The translations under genes were made by a program, and so were the position numbers. A stretch of 64,000 bases of DNA, taken from contig NW_026731872.1 in NCBI RefSeq assembly GCF_028476545.1, forward strand, positions 186,001-250,000. The letters are read 5' to 3'. The DNA comes from Physella acuta (taxonomy: Eukaryota; Mollusca; Gastropoda; Physidae). Of this stretch, positions 48,901-60,900 are shown in pieces (the stretch's first letter is position 1; each line of letters starts with the position of its first letter). The notes under the pieces are model-generated. The model searched no databases and had not been told where the DNA came from. It saw only the letters and a list, made by a program, of their open reading frames with translations.

Positions 48901-51900
48901 GCTAAACTTTTGTCTGGAGCAAAAAGCTAAACTTTTGCCTGGAGCAAAAAGCTAAACTTTTGCCTGGAGCAAAAAGCTAAACTTTTGTCTGGACCAAAAC
49001 TAAACTTTTGTCTGGACCAAAACTAAACTTTTGTTGTTTTCTTTCTCTGCCAGCTTCCAGGTCTAGGTGAAAGTTTACTTTTTTACAAAACAGCTGACCA
49101 CTTGCCTGACCCAGAGAGCCACAGTGACCTGAAGAAACTTCATGTAAGTCTAACCATTCTGTCTGCTCTCCTATGTCCTAGTGGCTCATGTAAGTCTAAC
49201 CATACTGTCTGCTCTCCTATATCCTGGTGGCTCATGTAAGTCTAACCATACTGTCTGCTCTCCTATGTCCTAGTGGCTCATGTAAGTCTAACCATACTGT
49301 CTGCTCTCCTATATCCTGGTGGCTCATGTAAGTCTAACCATGCTGTCTGCTCTCCTATATCCTGGTGGCTCATGTAAGTCTAACCATACTGTCTGCTCTC
49401 CTATATCCTGGTGGCTCATGTAAGTCTAACCATACTGTCTGCTCTCCTATATCCTGGTGGCTCATGTAAGTCTAACCATGCTGTCTGCTCTCCTATATCC
49501 TGGTGGCTCATGTAAGTCTAACCATACTGTCTGCTCTCCTATGTCCTAGTGGCTCATGTAAGTCTAACCATGCTGTCTGCTCTCCTATGTCCTAGTGGCT
49601 CATGTAAGTCTAACCATACTGTCTGCTCTCCTATATCCTGGTGGCTCATGTAAGTCTAACCATGCTGTCTGCTCTCCTATATCCTGGTGGCTCATGTAAG
49701 TCTAACCATACTGTCTGCTCTCCTATATCCTGGTGGCTCGTGTAAGTCTAACCATGCTGTCTGCTCTCCTATATCCTGGTGGCTCATGTAAGTCTAACCA
49801 TACTGTCTGCTCTCCTATATCCTGGTGGCTCATGTAAGTCTAACCATACTGTCTGCTCTCCTATATCCTGGTGGCTCATGTAAGTCTAACCATACTGTCT
49901 GCTCTCCTATATCCTGGTGGTGCTAGCTACTGGGTGGGTGGTGGACCTAGCTGGTGGGTGGTGGACCTAGCTGGTGGGTGGTGGACCTAGCTGGTGGGTG
50001 GTGGACCTAGCTACTGGGTGGGAGGTGGACCTAGCTTGTGGGTGGGTGGTGGACCTAGCTGGTGGGTGGGTGGTGGACCTAGCTTGTGGGTGGTGGACCT
50101 AGCTACTGGGTGGGAGGTGGACCTAGCTTGTGGGTGGGTGGTGGACCTAGCTGGTGGGTGGGTGGTGGACCTAGCTTGTGGGTGGTGGACCTAGCTTGTG
50201 GGTGGGTGGTGGACCTAGCTGGTGGGTGGTGGACCTAGCTGGTGGGTGGTGGACCTAGCTACTGGGTGGGAGGTGGACCTAGCTTGTGGGTGGGTGGTGG
50301 ACCTAGCTGGTGGGTGGGTGGTGGACCTAGCTTGTGGGTGGTGGACCTAGCTTGTGGGTGGGTGGTGGACCTAGCTTGTGGGTGGTGGACCTAGCTGGTG
50401 GGTGGTGGACCTAGCTGGTGGGTGGTGGACCTAGCTGGTGGGTGGTGGACCTAGCTGGTGGATGTGTATTCACCTGGATCTTACAGTCTAGGTACCCACA
50501 CCTCCAGTATCTGATGTTGTGGATAACTAATCTCTTACATCTGATGTTGTGGATAACTAATCTCTTACATCTGATGTTGTGGATAACTCATCTCTTACAT
50601 CTGATGTTGTGGATAACTCATCTCTTACATCTGATGTTGTGGATAACTCATCTCTTACATCTGATGTTGTGGATAACTCATCTCTTACATCTGATGTTGT
50701 GGATAACTCATCTCTTACATCTGATGTTTATTTCCCCATACTGTATGTTCATCAACTAACTTTATTGGCTGGCATTAAACTTTTGTCATCCTGTTCTTCT
50801 TATTCCCAGGTAAAACACAAATTGTGCAACAAGGTGCGCTCAACAAACACACAGCTGGCCAGTGTTGAGCTAAAGTCTGGAGGTAAGTGGAAATTTGCTG
50901 GCCAGTGTTGAGCTAAAGCCTGGAGGTAAGTGGACATTTGCTGGCCAGTGTTGAGCTAAAGCCTGGAGGTAAGTGGACATTTGCTGGCCAGTGTTGAGCT
51001 AAAGCCTGAAGTAAGTGGACATTTGCTGGCCAGTGTTGAGCTTAAGGTAAGTTGACATTTGCTGGCCAGTGTTGAGCTAAAGCCTGGAGGTAAGAGGACA
51101 TTTGCTGGCCAGTGTTGAGCTAAAGTCTGAAGGTAAGTGGACATTTGCTGGCCAGTGTTGAGCTAAAGTCTGGAGGTAAGTGGAAATTTGCTGGCCAGTG
51201 TTGAGCTAAAGCCTGGAGGTAAGTGGACATTTGCTGGCCAGTGTTGAGCTAAAGGTAAGTGGACATTTGCTGGCCAGTGTTGAGCTAAAGTCTGGAGGTA
51301 AGTTGACATTTGCTGGCCAGTGTTGAGCTAAAGGTAAGTGGACATTTGCTGGCCAGTGTTGAGCTAAAGGTAAGTGGACATTTGCTGGCCAGTGTTGAGC
51401 TAAAGCCTGGAGGTAAGTGGACATTTGCTGGCCAGTGTTGAGCTAAAGTCTGGAGGTAAGTGGACATTTGCTGGCCAGTGTTGAGCTAAAGCCTGGAGGT
51501 AAGTGGACATTTGCTGGCCAGTGTTGAGCTAAAGTCTGGAGGTAAGTTGACATTTGCTGGCCAGTGTTGAGCTAAAGCCTGGAGGTAAGTGGACATTTGC
51601 TGGCCAGTGTTGAGCTAAAGTCTGGAGGTAAGTTGACATTTGCTGGCCAGTGTTGAGCTAAAGCCTGGAGGTAAGTGGACATTTGCTGGCCAGTGTTGAG
51701 CTAAAGCCTGAAGTAAGTGGACATTTGCTGGCCAGTGTTGAGCTAACGCCTGGAGGTAAGTGGATATTTGCTGGCCAGTGTTGAGCTAAAGTCTGAAGGT
51801 AAGTGGACATTTACTGGTCAGTGTTGAGCTAACGCCTGGAGGTAAGTGGACATTTGCTGGCCAGTGTTGAGCTAAAGGTAAGTGGACATTTGCTGGCCAG

Positions 51901-54900
51901 TGTTGAGCTAACGCCTGGAGGTAAGTGGATATTTGCTGGCCAGTGGTGAGCTAAAGCCTGAAGGTAAGTGGACATTTGCTGGCCAGTGTTGAGCTAAAGC
52001 CTGGAGGTAAGTGGACATTTGCTGGCCAGTGTTGAGCTAAAGTCTGGAGGTAAGGTGACATTTGCTGGCCAGTGTTGAGCTTAAGGTAAGTTGACATTTG
52101 CTGGCCAGTGTTGAGCTAAAGCCTGGAGGTAAGTGGACATTTGCTGGCCAGTGTTGAGCTAAAGTCTGAAGGTAAGTGGACATTTGCTGGCCAGTGTTGA
52201 GCTAAAGTCTGGAGGTAAGTGGAAATTTGCTGGCCAGTGTTGAGCTAAAGCCTGGAGGTAAGTGGACATTTGCTGGCCAGTGTTGAGCTAAAGGTAAGTG
52301 GACATTTGCTGGCCAGTGTTGAGCTAAAGTCTGGAGGTAAGTTGACATTTGCTGGCCAGTGTTGAGCTAAAGCCTGGAGGTAAGTGGACATTTGCTGGCC
52401 AGTGTTGAGCTAAAGGTAAGTGGACATTTGCTGGCCAGTGTTGAGCTAAAGCCTGGAGGTAAGTGGACATTTGCTGGCCAGTGTTGAGCTAAAGCCTGAA
52501 GTAAGTGGACATTTGCTGGCCAGGGTTGAGCTAAAGCCTGGAGGTAAGTGGATATTTGCTGGCCAGTGGTGAGCTAAAGCCTGGAGGTAAGTGGACATTT
52601 GCTGGCCAGTGTTGAGCTAAAGCCTAGAGGTAAGTGGACATTTGCTGGCCAGTGTTGAGCTAAAGGTAAGTGGACATTTGCTGGCCAGTGTTGAGCTAAA
52701 GTCTGGAGGTAAGTTGACATTTGCTGGCCAGTGTTGAGCTAAAGCCTGGAGGTAAGTGGACATTTGCTGGCCAGTGTTGAGCTAAAGTCTGGAGGTAAGT
52801 TGACATTTGCTGGCCAGTGTTGAGCTAAAGCCTGGAGGTAAGTGGACATTTGCTGGCCAGTGTTGAGCTAAAGCCTGAAGTAAGTGGACATTTGCTGGCC
52901 AGTGTTGAGCTTAAGGTAAGTTGACATTTGCTGGCCAGTGTTGAGCTAAAGTCTGGAGGTAAGTGGACATTTGCTGGCCAGTGTTGAGCTAAAGGTAAGT
53001 GGACATTTGCTGGCCAGTGTTGAGCTAAAGTCTGGAGGTAAGTGGACATTTGCTGGCCAGTGGTGAGCTAAAGCCTGAAGGTAAGTGGACATTTGCTGGC
53101 CAGTGTTGAGCTAAAGTCTGAAGGTAAGTGGACATTTGCTGGCCAGTGGTGAGCTAAAGCCTGAAGGTAAGTGGACATTTGCTGGCCAGTGTTGAGCTAA
53201 AGGTAAGTGGACATTTGCTGGCCAGTGTTGAGCTAAAGTCTGGAGGTAAGTGGACATTTGCTGGCCAGTGTTGAGCTAAAGCCTGGAGGTAAGTTGATAT
53301 TTGCTGGCCAGTGTTGAGCTAAAGCCTGGAGGTAAGTGGACATTTGCTGGCCAGTGTTGAGCTAAAGGTAAGTGGACATTTGCTGGCCAGTGTTGAGCTA
53401 AAGTCTGGAGGTAAGTTGACATTTGCTGGCCAGTGTTGAGCTAAAGTCTGGAGGTAAGTGGACATTTGCTGGCCAGTGTTGAGCTAAAGCCTGAAGTAAG
53501 TGGACATTTGCTGGCCAGTGTTGAGCTTAAGGTAAGTTGAGATTTGCTGGCCAGTGTTGAGCTAAAGTCTGGAGGTAAGTGGACATTTGCTGGCCAGTGT
53601 TGAGCTAAAGGTAAGTGGACATTTGCTGGCCAGTGTTGAGCTAAAGTCTGGAGGTAAGTGGACATTTGCTGGCCAGTGGTGAGCTAAAGCCTGAAGGTAA
53701 GTGGACATTTGCTGGCCAGTGTTGAGCTAAAGTCTGAAGGTAAGTGGACATTTGCTGGCCAGTGGTGAGCTAAAGCCTGAAGGTAAGTGGACATTTGCTG
53801 GCCAGTGTTGAGCTAAAGGTAAGTGGACATTTGCTGGCCAGTGTTGAGCTAAAGTCTGGAGGTAAGTTGACATTTGCTGGCCAGTGTTGAGCTAAAGCCT
53901 GGAGGTAAGTGGACATTTGCTGGCCAGTGTTGAGCTAAAGGTAAGTGGACATTTGCTGGCCAGTGTTGAGCTAAAGCCTGGAGGTAAGTGGACATTTGCT
54001 GGCCAGTGTTGAGCTAAAGCCTGAAGTAAGTGGACATTTGCTGGCCAGTGTTGAGCTAAAGCCTGGAGGTAAGTGGATATTTGCTGGCCAGTGGTGAGCT
54101 AAAGCCTGGAGGTAAGTGGACATTTGCTGGCCAGTGTTGAGCTAAAGCCTGGAGGTAAGTGGACATTTGCTGGCCAGTGTTGAGCTAAAGGTAAGTGGAC
54201 ATTTGCTGGCCAGTGTTGAGCTAAAGTCTGGAGGTAAGTTGACATTTGCTGGCCAGTGTTGAGCTAAAGCCTGAAGTAAGTGGACATTTGCTGGCCAGTG
54301 TTGAGCTTAAGGTAAGTTGACATTTGCTGGCCAGTGTTGAGCTAAAGCCTGGAGGTAAGAGGACATTTGCTGGCCAGTGTTGAGCTAAAGTCTGAAGGTA
54401 AGTGGACATTTGCTGGCCAGTGTTGAGCTAAAGTCTGGAGGTAAGTGGAAATTTGCTGGCCAGTGTTGAGCTAAAGCCTGGAGGTAAGTGGACATTTGCT
54501 GGCCAGTGTTGAGCTAAAGGTAAGTGGACATTTGCTGGCCAGTGTTGAGCTAAAGTCTGGAGGTAAGTTGAAATTTGCTGGCCAGTGTTGAGCTAAAGCC
54601 TGGAGGTAAGTGGACATTTGCTGGCCAGTGTTGAGCTAAAGTCTGGAGGTAAGTTGACATTTGCTGGCCAGTGTTGAGCTAAAGCCTGGAGGTAAGTGGA
54701 CATTTGCTGGCCAGTGTTGAGCTAAAGCCTGAAGTAAGTGGACATTTGCTGGCCAGTGTTGAGCTTAAGGTAAGTTGACATTTGCTGGCCAGTGTTGAGC
54801 TAAAGTCTGGAGGTAAGTGGACATTTGCTGGCCAGTGTTGAGCTAAAGGTAAGTGGACATTTGCTGGCCAGTGTTGAGCTAAAGTCTGGAGGTAAGTGGA

Positions 54901-57900
54901 CATTTGCTGGCCAGTGGTGAGCTAAAGCCTGAAGGTAAGTGGACATTTGCTGGCCAGTGTTGAGCTAAAGTCTGAAGGTAAGTGGACATTTGCTGGCCAG
55001 TGGTGAGCTAAAGCCTGAAGGTAAGTGGACATTTGCTGGCCAGTGTTGAGCTAAAGGTAAGTGGACATTTGCTGGCCAGTGTTGAGCTAAAGTCTGGAGG
55101 TAAGTGGACATTTGCTGGCCAGTGTTGAGCTAAAGTCTGGAGGTAAGTGGAAATTTGCTGGCCAGTGTTGAGCTAAAGCCTGGAGGTAAGTGGACATTTG
55201 CTGGCCAGTGTTGAGCTAAAGGTAAGTGGACATTTGCTGGCCAGTGTTGAGCTAAAGTCTGGAGGTAAGTTGACATTTGCTGGCCAGTGTTGAGCTAAAG
55301 TCTGGAGGTAAGTGGACATTTGCTGGCCAGTGTTGAGCTAAAGCCTGAAGTAAGTGGACATTTGCTGGCCAGTGTTGAGCTTAAGGTAAGTTGAGATTTG
55401 CTGGCCAGTGTTGAGCTAAAGTCTGGAGGTAAGTGGACATTTGCTGGCCAGTGTTGAGCTAAAGGTAAGTGGACATTTGCTGGCCAGTGTTGAGCTAAAG
55501 TCTGGAGGTAAGTGGACATTTGCTGGCCAGTGGTGAGCTAAAGCCTGAAGGTAAGTGGACATTTGCTGGCCAGTGTTGAGCTAAAGTCTGAAGGTAAGTG
55601 GACATTTGCTGGCCAGTGGTGAGCTAAAGCCTGAAGGTAAGTGGACATTTGCTGGCCAGTGTTGAGCTAAAGGTAAGTGGACATTTGCTGGCCAGTGTTG
55701 AGCTAAAGTCTGGAGGTAAGTGGACATTTGCTGGCCAGTGTTGAGCTAAAGTCTGGAGGTAAGTGGAAATTTGCTGGCCAGTGTTGAGCTAAAGCCTGGA
55801 GGTAAGTGGACATTTGCTGGCCAGTGTTGAGCTAAAGGTAAGTGGACATTTGCTGGCCAGTGTTGAGCTAAAGTCTGGAGGTAAGTTGACATTTGCTGGC
55901 CAGTGTTGAGCTAAAGTCTGGAGGTAAGTTGACATTTGCTGGCCAGTGTTGAGCTAAAGCCTGGAGGTAAGTGGACATTTGCTGGCCAGTGTTGAGCTAA
56001 AGGTAAGTGGACATTTGCTGGCCAGTGTTGAGCTAAAGTCTGGAGGTAAGTGGACATTTGCTGGCCAGTGGTGAGCTAAAGCCTGAAGGTAAGTGGACAT
56101 TTGCTGGCCAGTGTTGAGCTAAAGTCTGAAGGTAAGTGGACATTTGCTGGCCAGTGGTGAGCTAAAGCCTGAAGGTAAGTGGACATTTGCTGGCCAGTGT
56201 TGAGCTAAAGGTAAGTGGACATTTGCTGGCCAGTGTTGAGCTAAAGTCTGGAGGTAAGTTGACATTTGCTGGCCAGTGTTGAGCTAAAGCCTGGAGGTAA
56301 GTGGACATTTGCTGGCCAGTGTTGAGCTAAAGGTAAGTGGACATTTGCTGGCCAGTGTTGAGCTAAAGCCTGGAGGTAAGTGGACATTTGCTGGCCAGTG
56401 TTGAGCTAAAGCCTGAAGTAAGTGGACATTTGCTGGCCAGTGTTGAGCTAAAGCCTGGAGGTAAGTGGATATTTGCTGGCCAGTGGTGAGCTAAAGCCTG
56501 GAGGTAAGTGGACATTTGCTGGCCAGTGTTGAGCTAAAGCCTGGAGGTAAGTGGACATTTGCTGGCCAGTGTTGAGCTAAAGGTAAGTGGACATTTGCTG
56601 GCCAGTGTTGAGCTAAAGTCTGGAGGTAAGTTGACATTTGCTGGCCAGTGTTGAGCTAAAGCCTGAAGTAAGTGGACATTTGCTGGCCAGTGTTGAGCTT
56701 AAGGTAAGTTGACATTTGCTGGCCAGTGTTGAGCTAAAGCCTGGAGGTAAGAGGACATTTGCTGGCCAGTGTTGAGCTAAAGTCTGAAGGTAAGTGGACA
56801 TTTGCTGGCCAGTGTTGAGCTAAAGTCTGGAGGTAAGTGGAAATTTGCTGGCCAGTGTTGAGCTAAAGCCTGGAGGTAAGTGGACATTTGCTGGCCAGTG
56901 TTGAGCTAAAGGTAAGTGGACATTTGCTGGCCAGTGTTGAGCTAAAGTCTGGAGGTAAGTTGAAATTTGCTGGCCAGTGTTGAGCTAAAGCCTGGAGGTA
57001 AGTGGACATTTGCTGGCCAGTGTTGAGCTAAAGTCTGGAGGTAAGTTGACATTTGCTGGCCAGTGTTGAGCTAAAGCCTGGAGGTAAGTGGACATTTGCT
57101 GGCCAGTGTTGAGCTAAAGCCTGAAGTAAGTGGACATTTGCTGGCCAGTGTTGAGCTTAAGGTAAGTTGACATTTGCTGGCCAGTGTTGAGCTAAAGTCT
57201 GGAGGTAAGTGGACATTTGCTGGCCAGTGTTGAGCTAAAGGTAAGTGGACATTTGCTGGCCAGTGTTGAGCTAAAGTCTGGAGGTAAGTGGACATTTGCT
57301 GGCCAGTGGTGAGCTAAAGCCTGAAGGTAAGTGGACATTTGCTGGCCAGTGTTGAGCTAAAGTCTGAAGGTAAGTGGACATTTGCTGGCCAGTGGTGAGC
57401 TAAAGCCTGAAGGTAAGTGGACATTTGCTGGCCAGTGTTGAGCTAAAGGTAAGTGGACATTTGCTGGCCAGTGTTGAGCTAAAGTCTGGAGGTAAGTGGA
57501 CATTTGCTGGCCAGTGTTGAGCTAAAGTCTGGAGGTAAGTGGAAATTTGCTGGCCAGTGTTGAGCTAAAGCCTGGAGGTAAGTGGACATTTGCTGGCCAG
57601 TGTTGAGCTAAAGGTAAGTGGACATTTGCTGGCCAGTGTTGAGCTAAAGTCTGGAGGTAAGTTGACATTTGCTGGCCAGTGTTGAGCTAAAGTCTGGAGG
57701 TAAGTGGACATTTGCTGGCCAGTGTTGAGCTAAAGCCTGAAGTAAGTGGACATTTGCTGGCCAGTGTTGAGCTTAAGGTAAGTTGAGATTTGCTGGCCAG
57801 TGTTGAGCTAAAGTCTGGAGGTAAGTGGACATTTGCTGGCCAGTGTTGAGCTAAAGGTAAGTGGACATTTGCTGGCCAGTGTTGAGCTAAAGTCTGGAGG

Positions 57901-60900
57901 TAAGTGGACATTTGCTGGCCAGTGGTGAGCTAAAGCCTGAAGGTAAGTGGACATTTGCTGGCCAGTGTTGAGCTAAAGTCTGAAGGTAAGTGGACATTTG
58001 CTGGCCAGTGGTGAGCTAAAGCCTGAAGGTAAGTGGACATTTGCTGGCCAGTGTTGAGCTAAAGGTAAGTGGACATTTGCTGGCCAGTGTTGAGCTAAAG
58101 TCTGGAGGTAAGTGGACATTTGCTGGCCAGTGTTGAGCTAAAGTCTGGAGGTAAGTGGAAATTTGCTGGCCAGTGTTGAGCTAAAGCCTGGAGGTAAGTG
58201 GACATTTGCTGGCCAGTGTTGAGCTAAAGGTAAGTGGACATTTGCTGGCCAGTGTTGAGCTAAAGTCTGGAGGTAAGTTGACATTTGCTGGCCAGTGTTG
58301 AGCTAAAGTCTGGAGGTAAGTTGACATTTGCTGGCCAGTGTTGAGCTAAAGCCTGGAGGTAAGTGGACATTTGCTGGCCAGTGTTGAGCTAAAGGTAAGT
58401 GGACATTTGCTGGCCAGTGTTGAGCTAAAGCCTGGAGGTAAGTGGACATTTGCTGGCCAGTGTTGAGCTAAAGCCTGAAGTAAGTGGACATTTGCTGGCC
58501 AGTGTTGAGCTAAAGCCTGGAGGTAAGTGGATATTTGCTGGCCAGTGTTGAGCTAAAGCCTGGAGGTAAGTGGACATTTGCTGGCCAGTGTTGAGCTAAA
58601 GGTAAGTGGACATTTGCTGGCCAGTGTTGAGCTAAAGTCTGGAGGTAAGTTGACATTTGCTGGCCAGTGTTGAGCTAAAGCCTGGAGGTAAGTGGACATT
58701 TGCTGGCCAGTGTTGAGCTAAAGCCTGAAGTAAGTGGACATTTGCTGGCCAGTGTTGAGCTTAAGGTAAGTTGACATTTGCTGGCCAGTGTTGAGCTAAA
58801 GTCTGGAGGTAAGTGGACATTTGCTGGCCAGTGTTGAGCTAAAGGTAAGTGGACATTTGATGGCCAGTGTTGAGCTAAAGTCTGGAGGTAAGTGGACATT
58901 TGCTGGCCAGTGGTGAGCTAAAGCCTGAAGGTAAGTGGACATTTGCTGGCCAGTGTTGAGCTAAAGTCTGAAGGTAAGTGGACATTTGCTGGCCAGTGGT
59001 GAGCTAAAGCCTGAAGGTAAGTGGACATTTGCTGGCCAGTGTTGAGCTAAAGTCTGAAGGTAAGTGGACATTTGCTGGCCAGTGGTGAGCTAAAGCCTGA
59101 AGGTAAGTGGACATTTGCTGGCCAGTGTTGAGCTAAAGGTAAGTGGACATTTGCTGGCCAGTGTTGAGCTAAAGGTAAGTGGACATTTGCTGGCCAGTGT
59201 CAAGCTAAAGCCTGGAGGTAAGTGGACATTTGCTGGCCAGTGTCGAGCTAAAGCCTGGAGGTAAGTGGACATTTGCTGGCCAGTGTTGAGCTAAAGTCTG
59301 AAGGTAAGTGGACATTTGCTGGCCAGTGTTGAGCTAAAGGTAAGTGGACATTTGCTGGCCAGTGTTGAGCTAAAGGTAAGTGGACATTTGCTGGCCAGTG
59401 TTGAGCTAAAGCCTGGAGGTAAGTGGACATTTGCTGGCCAGTGTTGAGCTAAAGCCTGGAGGTAAGTGGACATTTACTGGCCAGTGTTGAGCTAAAGCCT
59501 GAAGTAAGTGGACATTTGCTGGCCAGTGTTGAGCTAAAGCCTGGAGGTAAGTGGACATTTGCTGGCCAGTGTTGAGCTAAAGTCTGGAGGTAAGTTGACA
59601 TTTGCTGGCCAGTGTTGAGCTAAAGCCTGGAGGTAAGTGGACATTTGCTGGCCAGTGTTGAGCTAAAGCCTGGAGGTAAGTGGACATTTGCTGGCCAGTG
59701 TTGAGCTAAAGTCTGGAGGTAAGTGGATATTTGCTGGCCAGTGTTGAGCTAAAGTCTGAAGGTAAGTGGACATTTGCTGGCCAGTGTTGAGCTAAAGGTA
59801 AGTGGACATTTGCTGGCCAGTGTTGAGCTAAAGGTAAGTGGACATTTGCTGGCCAGTGTTGAGCTAAAGCCTGGAGGTAAGTTGACATTTGCTGGCCAGT
59901 GTTGAGCTAAAGTCTGGAGGTAAGTTGACATTTGCTGGCCAGTGTTGAGCTAAAGTCTGGAGGTAAGTTGACATTTGCTGGCCAGTGTTGAGCTTAAGCC
60001 TGGAGGTAAGTGGACATTTGCTGGCCAGTGGTGAGCTAAAGGTAAGTGGACATTTGCTGGCCAGTGTTGAGCTAAAGCCTGGAGGTAAGTGGACATTTGC
60101 TGGCCAGTGTTGAGCTAAAGCCTGGAGGTAAGTGGATATTTGCTGGCCAGTGTTGAGCTAAAGCCTGGAGGTAAGTGGACATTTGCTGGCCAGTGTTGAG
60201 CTAAAGGTAAGTGGATATTTGCTGGCCAGTGTTGAGCTAAAGTCTGAAGGTAAGTGGACATTTGCTGGCCAGTGTTGAGCTAAAGGTAAGTGGACATTTG
60301 CTGGCCAGTGTTGAGCTAAAGTCTGGAGGTAAGTGGACATTTGCTGGCCAGTGTTGAGCTAAAGCCTGGAGGTAAGTTGACATTTGCTGGCCAGTGTTGA
60401 GCTAAAGTCTGAAGGTAAGTGGACATTTGCTGGCCAGTGTTGAGCTAAAGTCTGAAGGTAAGTGGACATTTGCTGGCCAGTGTTGAGCTAAAGTCTGGAG
60501 GTAAGTGGACATTTGCTGGCCAGTGTTGAGCTAAAGGTAAGTGGACATTTGCTGGCCAGTGTTGAGCTAAAGGTAAGTGGACATTTGCTGGCCAATGTTG
60601 AGCTAAAGCCTGGAGGTAAGTTGACATTTGCTGGCCAGTGTTGAGCTAAAGCCTGGAGGTAAGTTGACATTTGCTGGCCAGTGTTGAGCTAAAGTCTGGA
60701 GGTAAGTTGACATTTGCTGGCCAGTGTTGAGCTAAAGTCTGGAGGTAAGTTGACATTTGCTGGCCAGTGTTGAGCTAAAGTCTGAAGGTAAGTGGACATT
60801 TGCTGGCCAGTGTTGAGCTAAAGTCTGAAGGTAAGTGGACATTTGCTGGCCAGTGTTGAGCTAAAGTCTGAAGGTAAGTGGACATTTGCTGGCCAGTGTT

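Noticed and set aside
50956-60670. Many 60-75 codon minus-strand readings ([16 protein letters not shown]...)
   Set aside because: Antisense of the UTP25 junction array; identical because the monomers repeat.
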